Under the pieces are notes generated by a model. That model saw only the letters and a program-made list of their open reading frames with translations, was not told where the DNA came from and searched no databases. A stretch of 64,000 nt of DNA from a virus: positions 1-64,000 of the IMG/VR virus record IMGVR_UViG_3300043496_000205. One strand, 5' to 3'. Position 1 is the stretch's first letter. Every line of letters begins with the position of its first letter. The translations under genes were made by a program, and so were the position numbers. This document shows positions 7,835-15,818 of this stretch, one piece after another.

Positions 7835-10197
7835 TGGTAGCTTTTAATTTCCCCGATAATCCCTTTGTCGGTGAGAGTTTTGCTCCACCCAATGGACCCG
7901 CTTGGCAATGGGATGGCCTGACCTGGCGTATTGAATCGATCGCACCCCCGATCTCGCAGGCTGAGGTCTCGGTTGGTGACCAGCTGCCCACTGTCGGTGT
8001 CTTCAATGGTCAGCTCTGGTGGCAAAGCAACACCGGCAAGCTGTTCGTCTGGTACGACGACACGAGTTCGGCTCAATGGGTGCAGATCATTGCCCCGACG
8101 CTGATCCTCGATGCCACTGACTCACTGGTCAAGGCGACTGGGGGTTCAATACACCGGCCTCTGGCCGACTGGTTCGCTGGTATGGGTCGGGTGGACAATC
8201 CACCGGAGCTAGGTTTTTGGCCTGACCAGCACGCCACCAATATCTGGCGTATGCGAGACCGCGTCTTCATCGGTGACGCCAGTTACTATGACGGCAACAT
8301 GACCCAGGCCAATGGATCCTGGCTGGGTGAGCCACAGACCGTGCTCGATGACGGTAATATGAACCAGCACTGGCTCGAGCGGTCAGCACAGCTGTACTCG
8401 AACCACACTGAAGGTGGCATCGCCATCCTGGGAGCTACCCGTGTCGGCGACAAAAGCGTCGCTGGGCAGACATCGATCGCTGTCGCTGGCTATGCCTACG
8501 CCAACAAGGATCCAGGCAATGTTTGGGGTGGGTATTTCGAGGGTGTCCGGGATTCTGTTTCCACAAATGCGGTATTTGGTATTGAAGTTAATGCCAAAAA
8601 TCTTGGAACAGTTAAAACCAATAATCCCTACGAAATGTTCGTCCCCGGTGGTACTTATGGGCTCTGGGTGGCCGGAGGTGGCAATTCTCCAGCTGAGCCG
8701 ATACCGACCGCTAACTCCACCGCTGCCATTTCGATCGGAGCCAATACCTCTCGCTGGGTCAAGGGCATCGTCTTCGACGCCGATGGTCTCGAAGGTACCG
8801 ATGGCCTGAATTCCGGTAAGGCGATCGCCATTGAAATGGGCATGGGCCAGGCGATCAAATGGCGCCATGCAGCCGAGCTCTACTCGACATCCGGTGAGAT
8901 CAGATCCGACAACAACCTGGCATCCTCCGAGACCCGTATCGTCTTTGGACCTACTGGCCTGCAGCTCAAATGCATGGACAGCTCGCAGAACCAGGAAGTC
9001 ACCATTGCCGAATTCCCGATCCAGCCGGATGCAGGTATCTACCCGGTGCTCAGCGCCGGTATGGCCGGTGTTCACCTTGCTGCCGTAGGCACCAATGCCG
9101 ATGGCCACATTAACCTGACCCCCAAGGGGATAGGTGTCGTCCAGACACGCAGCTCCATCCTGATGAACACCGAGGCTCCAATAGAGGCTGGCGGTGCGCT
9201 CGGGATTGGGCTCATGCTGTCGAATGTGCCCAATTTCGGTGTGCATTTCGGGGCCGGTATCCCATTGATCGTGGCAGCCCAAGGCTCTCTCTATCTGCGG
9301 TCTGACGGCACTTTCAACGAGCGTATCTATGTCAACGAAGATGGCACCGCCCGCTGGCGTGCTCTGGTCGACGATGTCTCCGGCAAGGTCGATGTTGTTC
9401 ACGTTGGGGCTGGTGGGGACGCTCATGCCCTGGCAATCCCGGTTGGTGACGCTGTTGTCCCGGCAGGTCTGAATGGCTTCATGAGTGCTGCCGACAAGGC
9501 CAAGATCAACACGATCAGCGCCGGTATCGGGGCATCCATCGACCGTAGGTGGGATACTGCCGGTACCGCTTCCTGGCTCAAGAACGCGAACATTGTCGCC
9601 CTTGAAGTCTGGGTCCAGGCAGGAGGTGGAGGTGGTGGTGGAGCCAGTGCTGGTCTTGGCCAAACTTCTGTCGGTGCTGGTGGTGCTGGAGGTGGCGGCG
9701 TCTACAAGTTCTATGACAAGGCCGCATTGGCCCTCCTGGATCCCGATCTGCTGGGCATTCCAATTGTTGTCGGTGCCGGTGGCATTGGCGGCGTGATCGC
9801 AGGTGGTGCTGGTGCCAATGGCAGCGTATCGAGCTTTGGTACCCTGTCGGCAAGCGGTGGCCAGGGTGGCAATACGTCTGGGGCCAGTGCCCTGGATGCA
9901 GCTGTTGCCGGTGCTCAACCGGGTGAAGGAACTGGTGGCGACGACAACATTCGGGGTGGCCCCGGTCATCTCGCAATCAAGTTTGCAGGAACCACGCCTT
10001 ATACAGCAGCGGGTGGCGTCGGTGGTGATGCCGCATTTGGTAATGGCGCTGGTTGGGCACGAACCACGCCAGATACTCCTGGCATTGACGCTAGCCGTGG
10101 TGCTGGTGGCTCTGGTGGTTTCTCAATAAATGCCGGTGGTGGAGCTGCGGGCGGTACCGGTGGAACCGGTTATGTCAAAATAAGGGAATATTATTAA
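7834..10197 (+). CDS. Tail fibre with glycine-rich adhesin tip
   Basis: 787 aa. It begins with the NFP-x-x-P-x-x-G / WxWDGLxW attachment module shared by several neighbours, followed by LWWQSNTGKLFVWYDD-type linker. The middle is a beta-rich shaft. From about residue 595 to the end the sequence is extraordinarily glycine-rich, with runs such as GGGGGGG, AGGAGGGG and VGAGGIGG separated by single hydrophobic or polar residues. This resembles polyglycine-II receptor-binding domains of distal adhesins such as S16 gp38. It likely contacts the host surface directly. It starts at ATG 7834 inside the previous TAA. Confidence 0.75.
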   Translation: MVAFNFPDNPFVGESFAPPNGPAWQWDGLTWRIESIAPPISQAEVSVGDQLPTVGVFNGQLWWQSNTGKLFVWYDDTSSAQWVQIIAPTLILDATDSLVKATGGSIHRPLADWFAGMGRVDNPPELGFWPDQHATNIWRMRDRVFIGDASYYDGNMTQANGSWLGEPQTVLDDGNMNQHWLERSAQLYSNHTEGGIAILGATRVGDKSVAGQTSIAVAGYAYANKDPGNVWGGYFEGVRDSVSTNAVFGIEVNAKNLGTVKTNNPYEMFVPGGTYGLWVAGGGNSPAEPIPTANSTAAISIGANTSRWVKGIVFDADGLEGTDGLNSGKAIAIEMGMGQAIKWRHAAELYSTSGEIRSDNNLASSETRIVFGPTGLQLKCMDSSQNQEVTIAEFPIQPDAGIYPVLSAGMAGVHLAAVGTNADGHINLTPKGIGVVQTRSSILMNTEAPIEAGGALGIGLMLSNVPNFGVHFGAGIPLIVAAQGSLYLRSDGTFNERIYVNEDGTARWRALVDDVSGKVDVVHVGAGGDAHALAIPVGDAVVPAGLNGFMSAADKAKINTISAGIGASIDRRWDTAGTASWLKNANIVALEVWVQAGGGGGGGASAGLGQTSVGAGGAGGGGVYKFYDKAALALLDPDLLGIPIVVGAGGIGGVIAGGAGANGSVSSFGTLSASGGQGGNTSGASALDAAVAGAQPGEGTGGDDNIRGGPGHLAIKFAGTTPYTAAGGVGGDAAFGNGAGWARTTPDTPGIDASRGAGGSGGFSINAGGGAAGGTGGTGYVKIREYY

Positions 10198-10898
10198 TGT
10201 TTAATTTCCCTGATCTTCCTTCTGTCGGCGATATCTTTGCTCCTGCTGGTGGACCGGCATGGAAATGGGATGGTGATTCCTGGCTGTCGATGATTGTCAT
10301 GCCGGAACCACCACAACCCGATCAGGTGGTGGCTCTGCTTGGTGGTGTGGGCTATTCGGCTGGCCTCTTCTATGATGGCGCCTATACTCTGATGAACTCG
10401 ACGGCCACACAGGAGCTGCTCGCCGACAAGCTGTACTTCACCCCATTCCGGGTTCGGGATATCCAGTTTTTCAACAAGATCGGGTTCAATGTCTCGATCC
10501 CGCTGACGGCAACATCTGCACGAGTGGGGATCTACAGTGCGCTCGAGGAAACTGCGATGCAGTACCCTGGCCAGCTGCTCTACGATGCTGGGGTACTCGA
10601 TGTGACCTCCGAGGGAATCAAGGAAGCCACCGTTTTCGATCCGATGACGGGACGCGGCAAAGAGCTCGCTCCCGGCGAATACTGGTTGGCACTTGTGCTG
10701 GATGGGCAATGCACGGTCTATGGGAATGTCTCCCCCCAGGGCATGACCAAATTTGGCAGTACCCTGGGACCTGGAATGCCGATCGATCTCCTGTTTTCGC
10801 AGGAGCATGTTTTTGCCGAGCTACCTGCATTGCCTGGCGTGATTTCACGCGAAGGCGGTGTATTCCCCAATATGAGCTTAAGGATAGACGCATCATGA
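10197..10898 (+). CDS. Tail-fibre protein, short, jelly-roll-like
   Basis: 233 aa. The N-terminus (FNFPDLPSVGDIFAP, then WKWDGDSW) is the same attachment module as in the gene before. The rest has the pattern of a compact beta-sandwich seen in many phage tail proteins: YFTPFRVRD, ARVGIYSALE, PGQLLYDAG, PGEYWLALV. Probably an accessory receptor-binding subunit. TAATG overlap at the start and ATGA overlap at the end place it in one translationally coupled run. Confidence 0.65.
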   Translation: MFNFPDLPSVGDIFAPAGGPAWKWDGDSWLSMIVMPEPPQPDQVVALLGGVGYSAGLFYDGAYTLMNSTATQELLADKLYFTPFRVRDIQFFNKIGFNVSIPLTATSARVGIYSALEETAMQYPGQLLYDAGVLDVTSEGIKEATVFDPMTGRGKELAPGEYWLALVLDGQCTVYGNVSPQGMTKFGSTLGPGMPIDLLFSQEHVFAELPALPGVISREGGVFPNMSLRIDAS

Positions 10899-11089
10899 AC
10901 CAGAACGAAGAATTGCGTATTCCGCTGACCAACACTCTGATCCAGGCAATTGGCGACTACCTCATCTCGCGGCCCTACCGTGAAGTCGCTGTACTCATCA
11001 ATTCCCTGCAGATGGAGGTGACGGCAGCGACAACCGTCAAGCCGAATGGCGTACATGAGAATGTCGAGGTGGTGGGGGATCTTCAATGA
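10895..11089 (+). CDS. Small tail-cassette protein
   Basis: 64 aa. ATG at 10895 overlaps the previous stop, and its own TGA overlaps the next ATG, so I use this start rather than the longer frame from 10709 that lies inside the upstream gene. The core (LIQAIGDYLISRPYREVAVLINSL) matches a pattern I recognise in small proteins next to tail-fibre genes of many phages, where an amphipathic helical hairpin is followed by a short tail. Function is not known; a chaperone or fibre-base subunit is possible. Confidence 0.65.
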   Translation: MNQNEELRIPLTNTLIQAIGDYLISRPYREVAVLINSLQMEVTAATTVKPNGVHENVEVVGDLQ

Positions 11090-11592
11090 CGCCTGAGAAG
11101 AAAGCCGAGCTCGTCGCCCAGAAGCTGACCAAGCCAGTCAAGCGCACCTATTTCGGTGTGCAGCTTGCTGCATCTCCGTCCGGGCGAACTGTGGCGGCAA
11201 CACCCTATGAACAGGGAGTGCCACCTGTCGTGGTCATTCCGCCCAATATGGGATCGGTGCCAGTAACTCCCACCGGCAGCCATAATTCCCATGGTTCCAC
11301 GGGAAACCTTTCACCCCTGGTCGACAGGATGGTGGGTTCTTCCTATGACGTGGTGCGGGAATGCGTGACCAATCTCGAGTACATCAAGCATGTGTCGGCC
11401 CACCTGGAGCAGGTTTATGCTCTGGCCAAACAGATCACCGAAGGGGGCTCATTTATTTTTACCCCCGAGGAAATAGCCAATCCCATTAACGAAGGGGATA
11501 TGGTTTTTGAATTTACTGATAATGAAACATTAACCATCAAAGCCAAAGGTTCTGATGGCATTGTCCGGCGCGGGATCATCCCGCTGGTCTAA
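11086..11592 (+). CDS. Adaptor carrying a second tail-anchor domain
   Basis: 168 aa. The N-terminal 75 residues are Pro/Ser/Thr-rich and likely flexible. Residues about 80-115 (YDVVRECVTNLEYIKHVSAH) clearly match the anchor of the 723-aa protein at 5663. The C-terminal 50 residues are a short beta-rich piece. A free-standing anchor suggests a branching adaptor that occupies the same tail site and carries other fibres. Start ATG overlaps the preceding stop. Confidence 0.65.
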   Translation: MTPEKKAELVAQKLTKPVKRTYFGVQLAASPSGRTVAATPYEQGVPPVVVIPPNMGSVPVTPTGSHNSHGSTGNLSPLVDRMVGSSYDVVRECVTNLEYIKHVSAHLEQVYALAKQITEGGSFIFTPEEIANPINEGDMVFEFTDNETLTIKAKGSDGIVRRGIIPLV

Positions 11593-11604
11593 TAGGTGAT
11601 TGCC

Positions 11605-12198
11605 ATGGCTACTGATGACCCGATGGCTGGGTATATCCCTCTTGAGCATTTCCAGCTGACGGATGACGATGCGTCGACGGTTCGCATCCGCGACATGCCG
11701 TATGGCAAACGCCGCGAGCAGCTGACGATCTATCCGACTGCACTGGTGTTCCCCCAGCTCTCGGTCAATTCGATTTCTCCTGGCTACCCGATCATGCTGA
11801 CCAACACCGGCTACGATGTCCTGGTCATTAGCGATCTCAAAGTCGTCGGCGATTTCGCCATTGTCAAACCGTCGATCTGGGTGGGTGCAAGCATTACCCT
11901 GGTCGCTGGCCAGCATGTGTCCCTGACGGTCACTTATAATCCCAAGCGTGAAGGCACTGTCACCGGAGGCATCTATTTCAACACTGGCTCTGCTGCGGGT
12001 GAAGAATTCGTCCACCTCACTGGTTCGGGCACGCCTGGATCCGGCACAATCGTCTGGATGAGCGGCACTGGATCTCCCGAAGGCAAGATTGCTGCCAAGG
12101 TGGGATCGGTCTTCTGCCGTACCGATGGCGGCGTCAAAACCACGATGTACGTCAAGGAAGCCGGGGCTGCCGGTATGACTGGATGGGTGGCCAAATAG
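11605..12198 (+). CDS. Ig-like tail protein, copy 1
   Basis: 197 aa. After YIPLEHFQLTDDD and RIRDMPYGKRRE it has an immunoglobulin-like ASH/choice-of-anchor fold pattern: ILTNTGYDVLVISDLKVVGDF-type strands, HVSLTVTYNPKREGTVTGGI and VHLTGSGTP. The C-terminal ~50 residues are a separate small module. It is a tandem paralogue of the next gene. The GTG at 11596 is rejected in favour of ATG 11605, which follows TAGGTGA. Likely a structural or carbohydrate-contacting appendage subunit. Confidence 0.65.
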   Translation: MATDDPMAGYIPLEHFQLTDDDASTVRIRDMPYGKRREQLTIYPTALVFPQLSVNSISPGYPIMLTNTGYDVLVISDLKVVGDFAIVKPSIWVGASITLVAGQHVSLTVTYNPKREGTVTGGIYFNTGSAAGEEFVHLTGSGTPGSGTIVWMSGTGSPEGKIAAKVGSVFCRTDGGVKTTMYVKEAGAAGMTGWVAK

Positions 12199-12888
12199 AT
12201 GCAGCCGTATATCCCCCTGGAGCATTTCAAAGCCACGGATGACGACTACTCGACGAGTCGTATCCGGGACATGCCCTATGGGAAACAGCGTGAAGCACTG
12301 AGGCTGACCCCCACCACGATGAACTTCAACTCGATGATGCTCAACCGGATCTCTCCTCCGGAGACCCTGCTGCTGCAGAATGTCGGTTACGACAAGGTGA
12401 TCATCGAGGATATCCAGGTCGTGGGGGATTTCGTCTTCGATGGTTCAACCATCAAATCCGTAGACATTGGAGAGACGGTTTCCCTGTTTGTGTCCTTCCT
12501 GCCGAAGGTGACTACGATCGTAACCGGAGCTCTTTACGTCAATGCCCCCAGTGCGGTCGGCTCGAAATTTGCTACCCTCACTGGCTCAGGGGTCACAACC
12601 GAGGATCGCCTCATGCAGTACCCCTTGCTTACCAACGGCAAAGCCACGGGCGCCACGATCAACATCTCCAATGGCGTCTATTCCTGTGCAGTGTCGGGTG
12701 TCTTCGATGGAGCTGTTGCCCAGCTGCAGTGGCGGGCCGATACGACCAAGCCCTGGGTTGATATCCCGAATGTCAAGTTTTCCAAGGCAGATACGATTTA
12801 TGGTATTCCATTAAATATTGGGCAAGCTCGAATATTTATTACTGGCGCGGGTTTTTCAACCTCGTTAACCGTCATGTTAATGTGGTAA
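12199..12888 (+). CDS. Ig-like tail protein, copy 2
   Basis: 229 aa, paralogous to the preceding gene: YIPLEHFKATDDD, RIRDMPYGKQREAL, the strand pattern VGYDKVIIEDIQVVGDF and FATLTGSGV line up. The C-terminal 75 residues differ and look like another beta-sandwich (YSCAVSGVFDGAVAQLQWRAD). It starts directly after the previous stop. The gene's last 100 bases are AT-rich compared with the rest. Probably a receptor-binding or fibre-stabilising subunit. Confidence 0.65.
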   Translation: MQPYIPLEHFKATDDDYSTSRIRDMPYGKQREALRLTPTTMNFNSMMLNRISPPETLLLQNVGYDKVIIEDIQVVGDFVFDGSTIKSVDIGETVSLFVSFLPKVTTIVTGALYVNAPSAVGSKFATLTGSGVTTEDRLMQYPLLTNGKATGATINISNGVYSCAVSGVFDGAVAQLQWRADTTKPWVDIPNVKFSKADTIYGIPLNIGQARIFITGAGFSTSLTVMLMW

Positions 12889-12891
12889 AAA

Positions 12892-15126
12892 ATGACTTAT
12901 TATTCCCAATTTCTAGAAGATGTCGTCTCTTCGCCGACGCCTCCAGCTAGTCCTGTCAAGGATCAGATGTGGTGGCGGCTGCCGGAGCAGACCCTCTATA
13001 TCTGGGATGGAGCTCTCTGGGTCCTGAACAAGGCGGTTCTTGCGAACGACCCGAGCAAAGCACCTCTCGATTCCCCCATCTTCATTGGCGATCCGAGAGC
13101 TCCGACACCTCCTCCCGGTGACGCAGACACGTCGATAGCAACGACAGCTTTCGTCAAGATCGCCCTCGATAACGACACCGCCGATTGGGCGCAGGTGGTG
13201 AACAAGCCAGCGACCTATCCGCCGACGCTGCCCATAGCGCAATCCGGTGTCACCAACCTGGAGACGGATCTCTCTCTTCTGGCTCCCAAGGATAATCCCG
13301 TCTTCACCGGCAATGCACGGGCGCAGACACCCCTGCCTGGCGACAACGACACCTCGATCGCCACCACAGCGTTCGTCACGACGCACGCTTCAGCTCTGTT
13401 CCCTGGCGGCAGTGTGCTGCAGTACCTGCGAGGCGATAAGGTCTGGACCACGCTCGATAAATACGCGGTTTTGTTGGATCAGGTGAACAACACCTCTGAC
13501 GCCAACAAGCCGGTGTCGACTGCCCAGAATACAGCTGATCTTCTCCGGGTCCTGAAATCTGGCGACACAATGAGTGGTCAGCTGACCATCTCTCCGCCAT
13601 CTGCGCCAGCGCACCTCAATCTTCTGGCTGTCGGTTCGCAGAGTGCGGGCATCATCCTGTCCAACGATGCGACATCCTCGAGCGTCTACCTGGAGAGCCG
13701 GACGGGTACGTCGACTCGTTGGCAGGTTTTTCTTGGTGATAACGTTGCTGAATCAGGTGTTGGCAGTGAAGCTGGTGGCACCAACTTCTCGATACGCCGG
13801 TTTCGCAATGATGGTGTCTTCCTCGGCGATGTCATAACAATCCCCCGTAGCACTGGCATTGTAAACTTCGTCGAAGGCGCCACATCGCCTACGCCTATCC
13901 TTGGAGACAGCAGCACCAAGGTTGCGACGACAGCCTTTGTCGTCAACACTGTAGGAGCCAAGGAGCCAGTGATAGCGGGAGGTGCGACCTCCCAGTATTG
14001 GCGTGGTGACAAGAGCTGGCAAACTCTCGACAAGAATGCTGTTGGCCTGTCTTTAGTTGATAATACCGGTGATATTAATAAGCCAATATCGACCGCTACA
14101 CAGATATCCCTCGATCTCAAGGCCCCTATCCTGAGCCCTACCTTCACCGGCAAGGTGACGGTTGCGACCTCCACCACGGGCTCTGCGGGCATCCGTGCGC
14201 CGCATGGGGTTGTTCCGAGCGCTCCAGTCAATGGTGACTTCTGGTCCACCTCAGCGGGCTTCTTTGGCCAGGTGAATGGTGTGACAGTCGGCCCTTGGGG
14301 TCCTGGTATTCAGGGTATTCAGGGTCCCAAGGGTGACAAAGGCGACAAAGGTGACAAGGGCGATCTGGGCGGCCAGATCATGTATATCGGCGATGCTCCC
14401 CCGGCTTCACCCCAGGTTGGCCAAACCTGGTTCGAGAGCGATACCGGCAATAGCTTCATTTATTACAACGATGGCGTCGGAGCTCCGCAGTGGGTACCCA
14501 GCCATGTAGGGCAATTACCGCCCAATGCATCCGTCATGTATATCGGGGACACGCCCCCTCCTTCGCCCATCATTGGGCAGACCTGGTTCGAATCCGGCAG
14601 CGGCAACAGCTTCATTTATTACGATGACGGCAACAGCGTTCAATGGGTGCCGGTCCATGTCGGTGTCGTGCCGGAAGTCACGCCCAGCTTTACGACCTTC
14701 GAGTACATGTTTGATTCAGCAACGGTGGAACCACCAACTGCGAGTGAGATCCGTTTCAACAACTCGATGCAGAACCTGACTACCGAGATTTGGGTCCATC
14801 ACAATTCGTCGCTCGGCAAGGATCAGACCAACGCTTTCAGCCTGATTGGGCTCTATGATCGGATCTTCATCCAGGACAAGGATGATTCGGATAAGTGGAT
14901 CTCCTTCACCGTCAGTGGCACGCCGGTCGACGAAGGCACCTATCACAGCATCCCTGTTACCTTACGTGATCAGGGTGCTGTCCTGCCGCAGCAGCGTGTG
15001 CTGTTCAACATCGGCACGACAGGCAATGGTGGCAGCGGCGGCAATGTCATAGGAGGCAACATAACCATCGGTAATACGGCGCCATCCTCACCTGCCGTCA
15101 ACGATGTCTGGATCGATACCACCTGA
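12892..15126 (+). CDS. Long tail fibre with collagen-like segment
   Basis: 744 aa. It opens with a PTPPASPVKDQMWWR linker module, then has three GD-x-DTSIATTAFVK-type fibre repeats (about residues 65-90, 145-165, 330-350) joined by TYPPTLPIAQSGVTNL and QYWRGDKSW shaft segments. A short collagen-like triplet run (GPKGDKGDKGDKGD) lies near residue 480. Two consecutive IMYIGDAPP...TWFESDTGNSFIYYNDG modules follow, then a beta-rich domain and a final PPS-type linker. The modular architecture is that of a trimeric tail fibre assembled by recombination. Confidence 0.75.
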   Translation: MTYYSQFLEDVVSSPTPPASPVKDQMWWRLPEQTLYIWDGALWVLNKAVLANDPSKAPLDSPIFIGDPRAPTPPPGDADTSIATTAFVKIALDNDTADWAQVVNKPATYPPTLPIAQSGVTNLETDLSLLAPKDNPVFTGNARAQTPLPGDNDTSIATTAFVTTHASALFPGGSVLQYLRGDKVWTTLDKYAVLLDQVNNTSDANKPVSTAQNTADLLRVLKSGDTMSGQLTISPPSAPAHLNLLAVGSQSAGIILSNDATSSSVYLESRTGTSTRWQVFLGDNVAESGVGSEAGGTNFSIRRFRNDGVFLGDVITIPRSTGIVNFVEGATSPTPILGDSSTKVATTAFVVNTVGAKEPVIAGGATSQYWRGDKSWQTLDKNAVGLSLVDNTGDINKPISTATQISLDLKAPILSPTFTGKVTVATSTTGSAGIRAPHGVVPSAPVNGDFWSTSAGFFGQVNGVTVGPWGPGIQGIQGPKGDKGDKGDKGDLGGQIMYIGDAPPASPQVGQTWFESDTGNSFIYYNDGVGAPQWVPSHVGQLPPNASVMYIGDTPPPSPIIGQTWFESGSGNSFIYYDDGNSVQWVPVHVGVVPEVTPSFTTFEYMFDSATVEPPTASEIRFNNSMQNLTTEIWVHHNSSLGKDQTNAFSLIGLYDRIFIQDKDDSDKWISFTVSGTPVDEGTYHSIPVTLRDQGAVLPQQRVLFNIGTTGNGGSGGNVIGGNITIGNTAPSSPAVNDVWIDTT

Positions 15127-15818
15127 TGGCTGTCCCTGTTTACACCCCAGCCAACGCGCTCACCTCGCCTGACGTTAATCAGCAGACCAACTTCCGTGTG
15201 CTGGTGAAGATGGCAACGGCGAGCAATGGGCAACTGCGCGTGACGTTCAGGACGGGCGGTGGCGGCAGTGGCCTTGGCATCGAAGGTGCAGCAGTCGGCA
15301 AGTGGGATGGTCTCCCCCTTAGTTCTGCTGCATGTGACATGACCACCCCGCCGCACCGGCTGATGTTTGCAGGTCTGGTTGAGAAGCTGATCCCCCCTAA
15401 CAGCGCCTTTGTCACGGACTGGGTCACCCACAGCAATTTCTCGCTGGCGGCAGGCGATTGGCTGATCGTCACTTTCAAGACCAATTATGACGGCTACGAG
15501 GTGTACTCGACCGGTCCCACCAATACGAACGTCACCACGGTGTTCAAGAGTAGCAGCACCGATTACAGCCAGGCCCAGACCGCCGCTGCGATGGGCGGCA
15601 GTGTGTCGATCACTGGCGGTAAGCAGCCCGGAGAAGCAGGCGGCTACAACTTCTCTGTCGATCTGGTCGAGACGAATGACCCATCCGGAGGTGGCGGCAA
15701 GCCCTCCAAAGTCTGGAATGGTACGTCATGGGTTACCAAAACAGCCAAGGTTTGGTCTGGTTCGGCATGGGTCACCAAGCCAATTAAAATCTGGAATGGA
15801 AGTGGGTGGGTGTCCTGA
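15126..15818 (+). CDS. Tail protein with C-terminal WNG-x-W repeats
   Basis: 230 aa. Residues 1-185 look like a beta-sandwich with a Gly-rich loop (TGGGGSGLG). The last 40 residues carry three tandem copies of a K-x-W-x-G-x-x-W-V unit (KVWNGTSWVTK, KVWSGSAWVTK, KIWNGSGWVS), a repeat common at the ends of phage tail proteins. Starts at TGATG and ends in TGATG overlap with the next fibre gene. Likely a small accessory fibre. Confidence 0.6.
   Translation: MAVPVYTPANALTSPDVNQQTNFRVLVKMATASNGQLRVTFRTGGGGSGLGIEGAAVGKWDGLPLSSAACDMTTPPHRLMFAGLVEKLIPPNSAFVTDWVTHSNFSLAAGDWLIVTFKTNYDGYEVYSTGPTNTNVTTVFKSSSTDYSQAQTAAAMGGSVSITGGKQPGEAGGYNFSVDLVETNDPSGGGGKPSKVWNGTSWVTKTAKVWSGSAWVTKPIKIWNGSGWVS

Noticed and set aside
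8383-9969. A 528-codon minus-strand frame opposite the glycine-rich fibre.
   Set aside because: Antisense of Gly/Thr-rich codons gives long spurious frames; the plus strand has clear fibre modules and overlapping starts.
14330-14370. Collagen-like triplets as evidence of a collagen-binding or eukaryotic gene.
   Set aside because: Short G-x-K/D triplets are common in phage fibres; the rest of the protein is standard fibre sequence.
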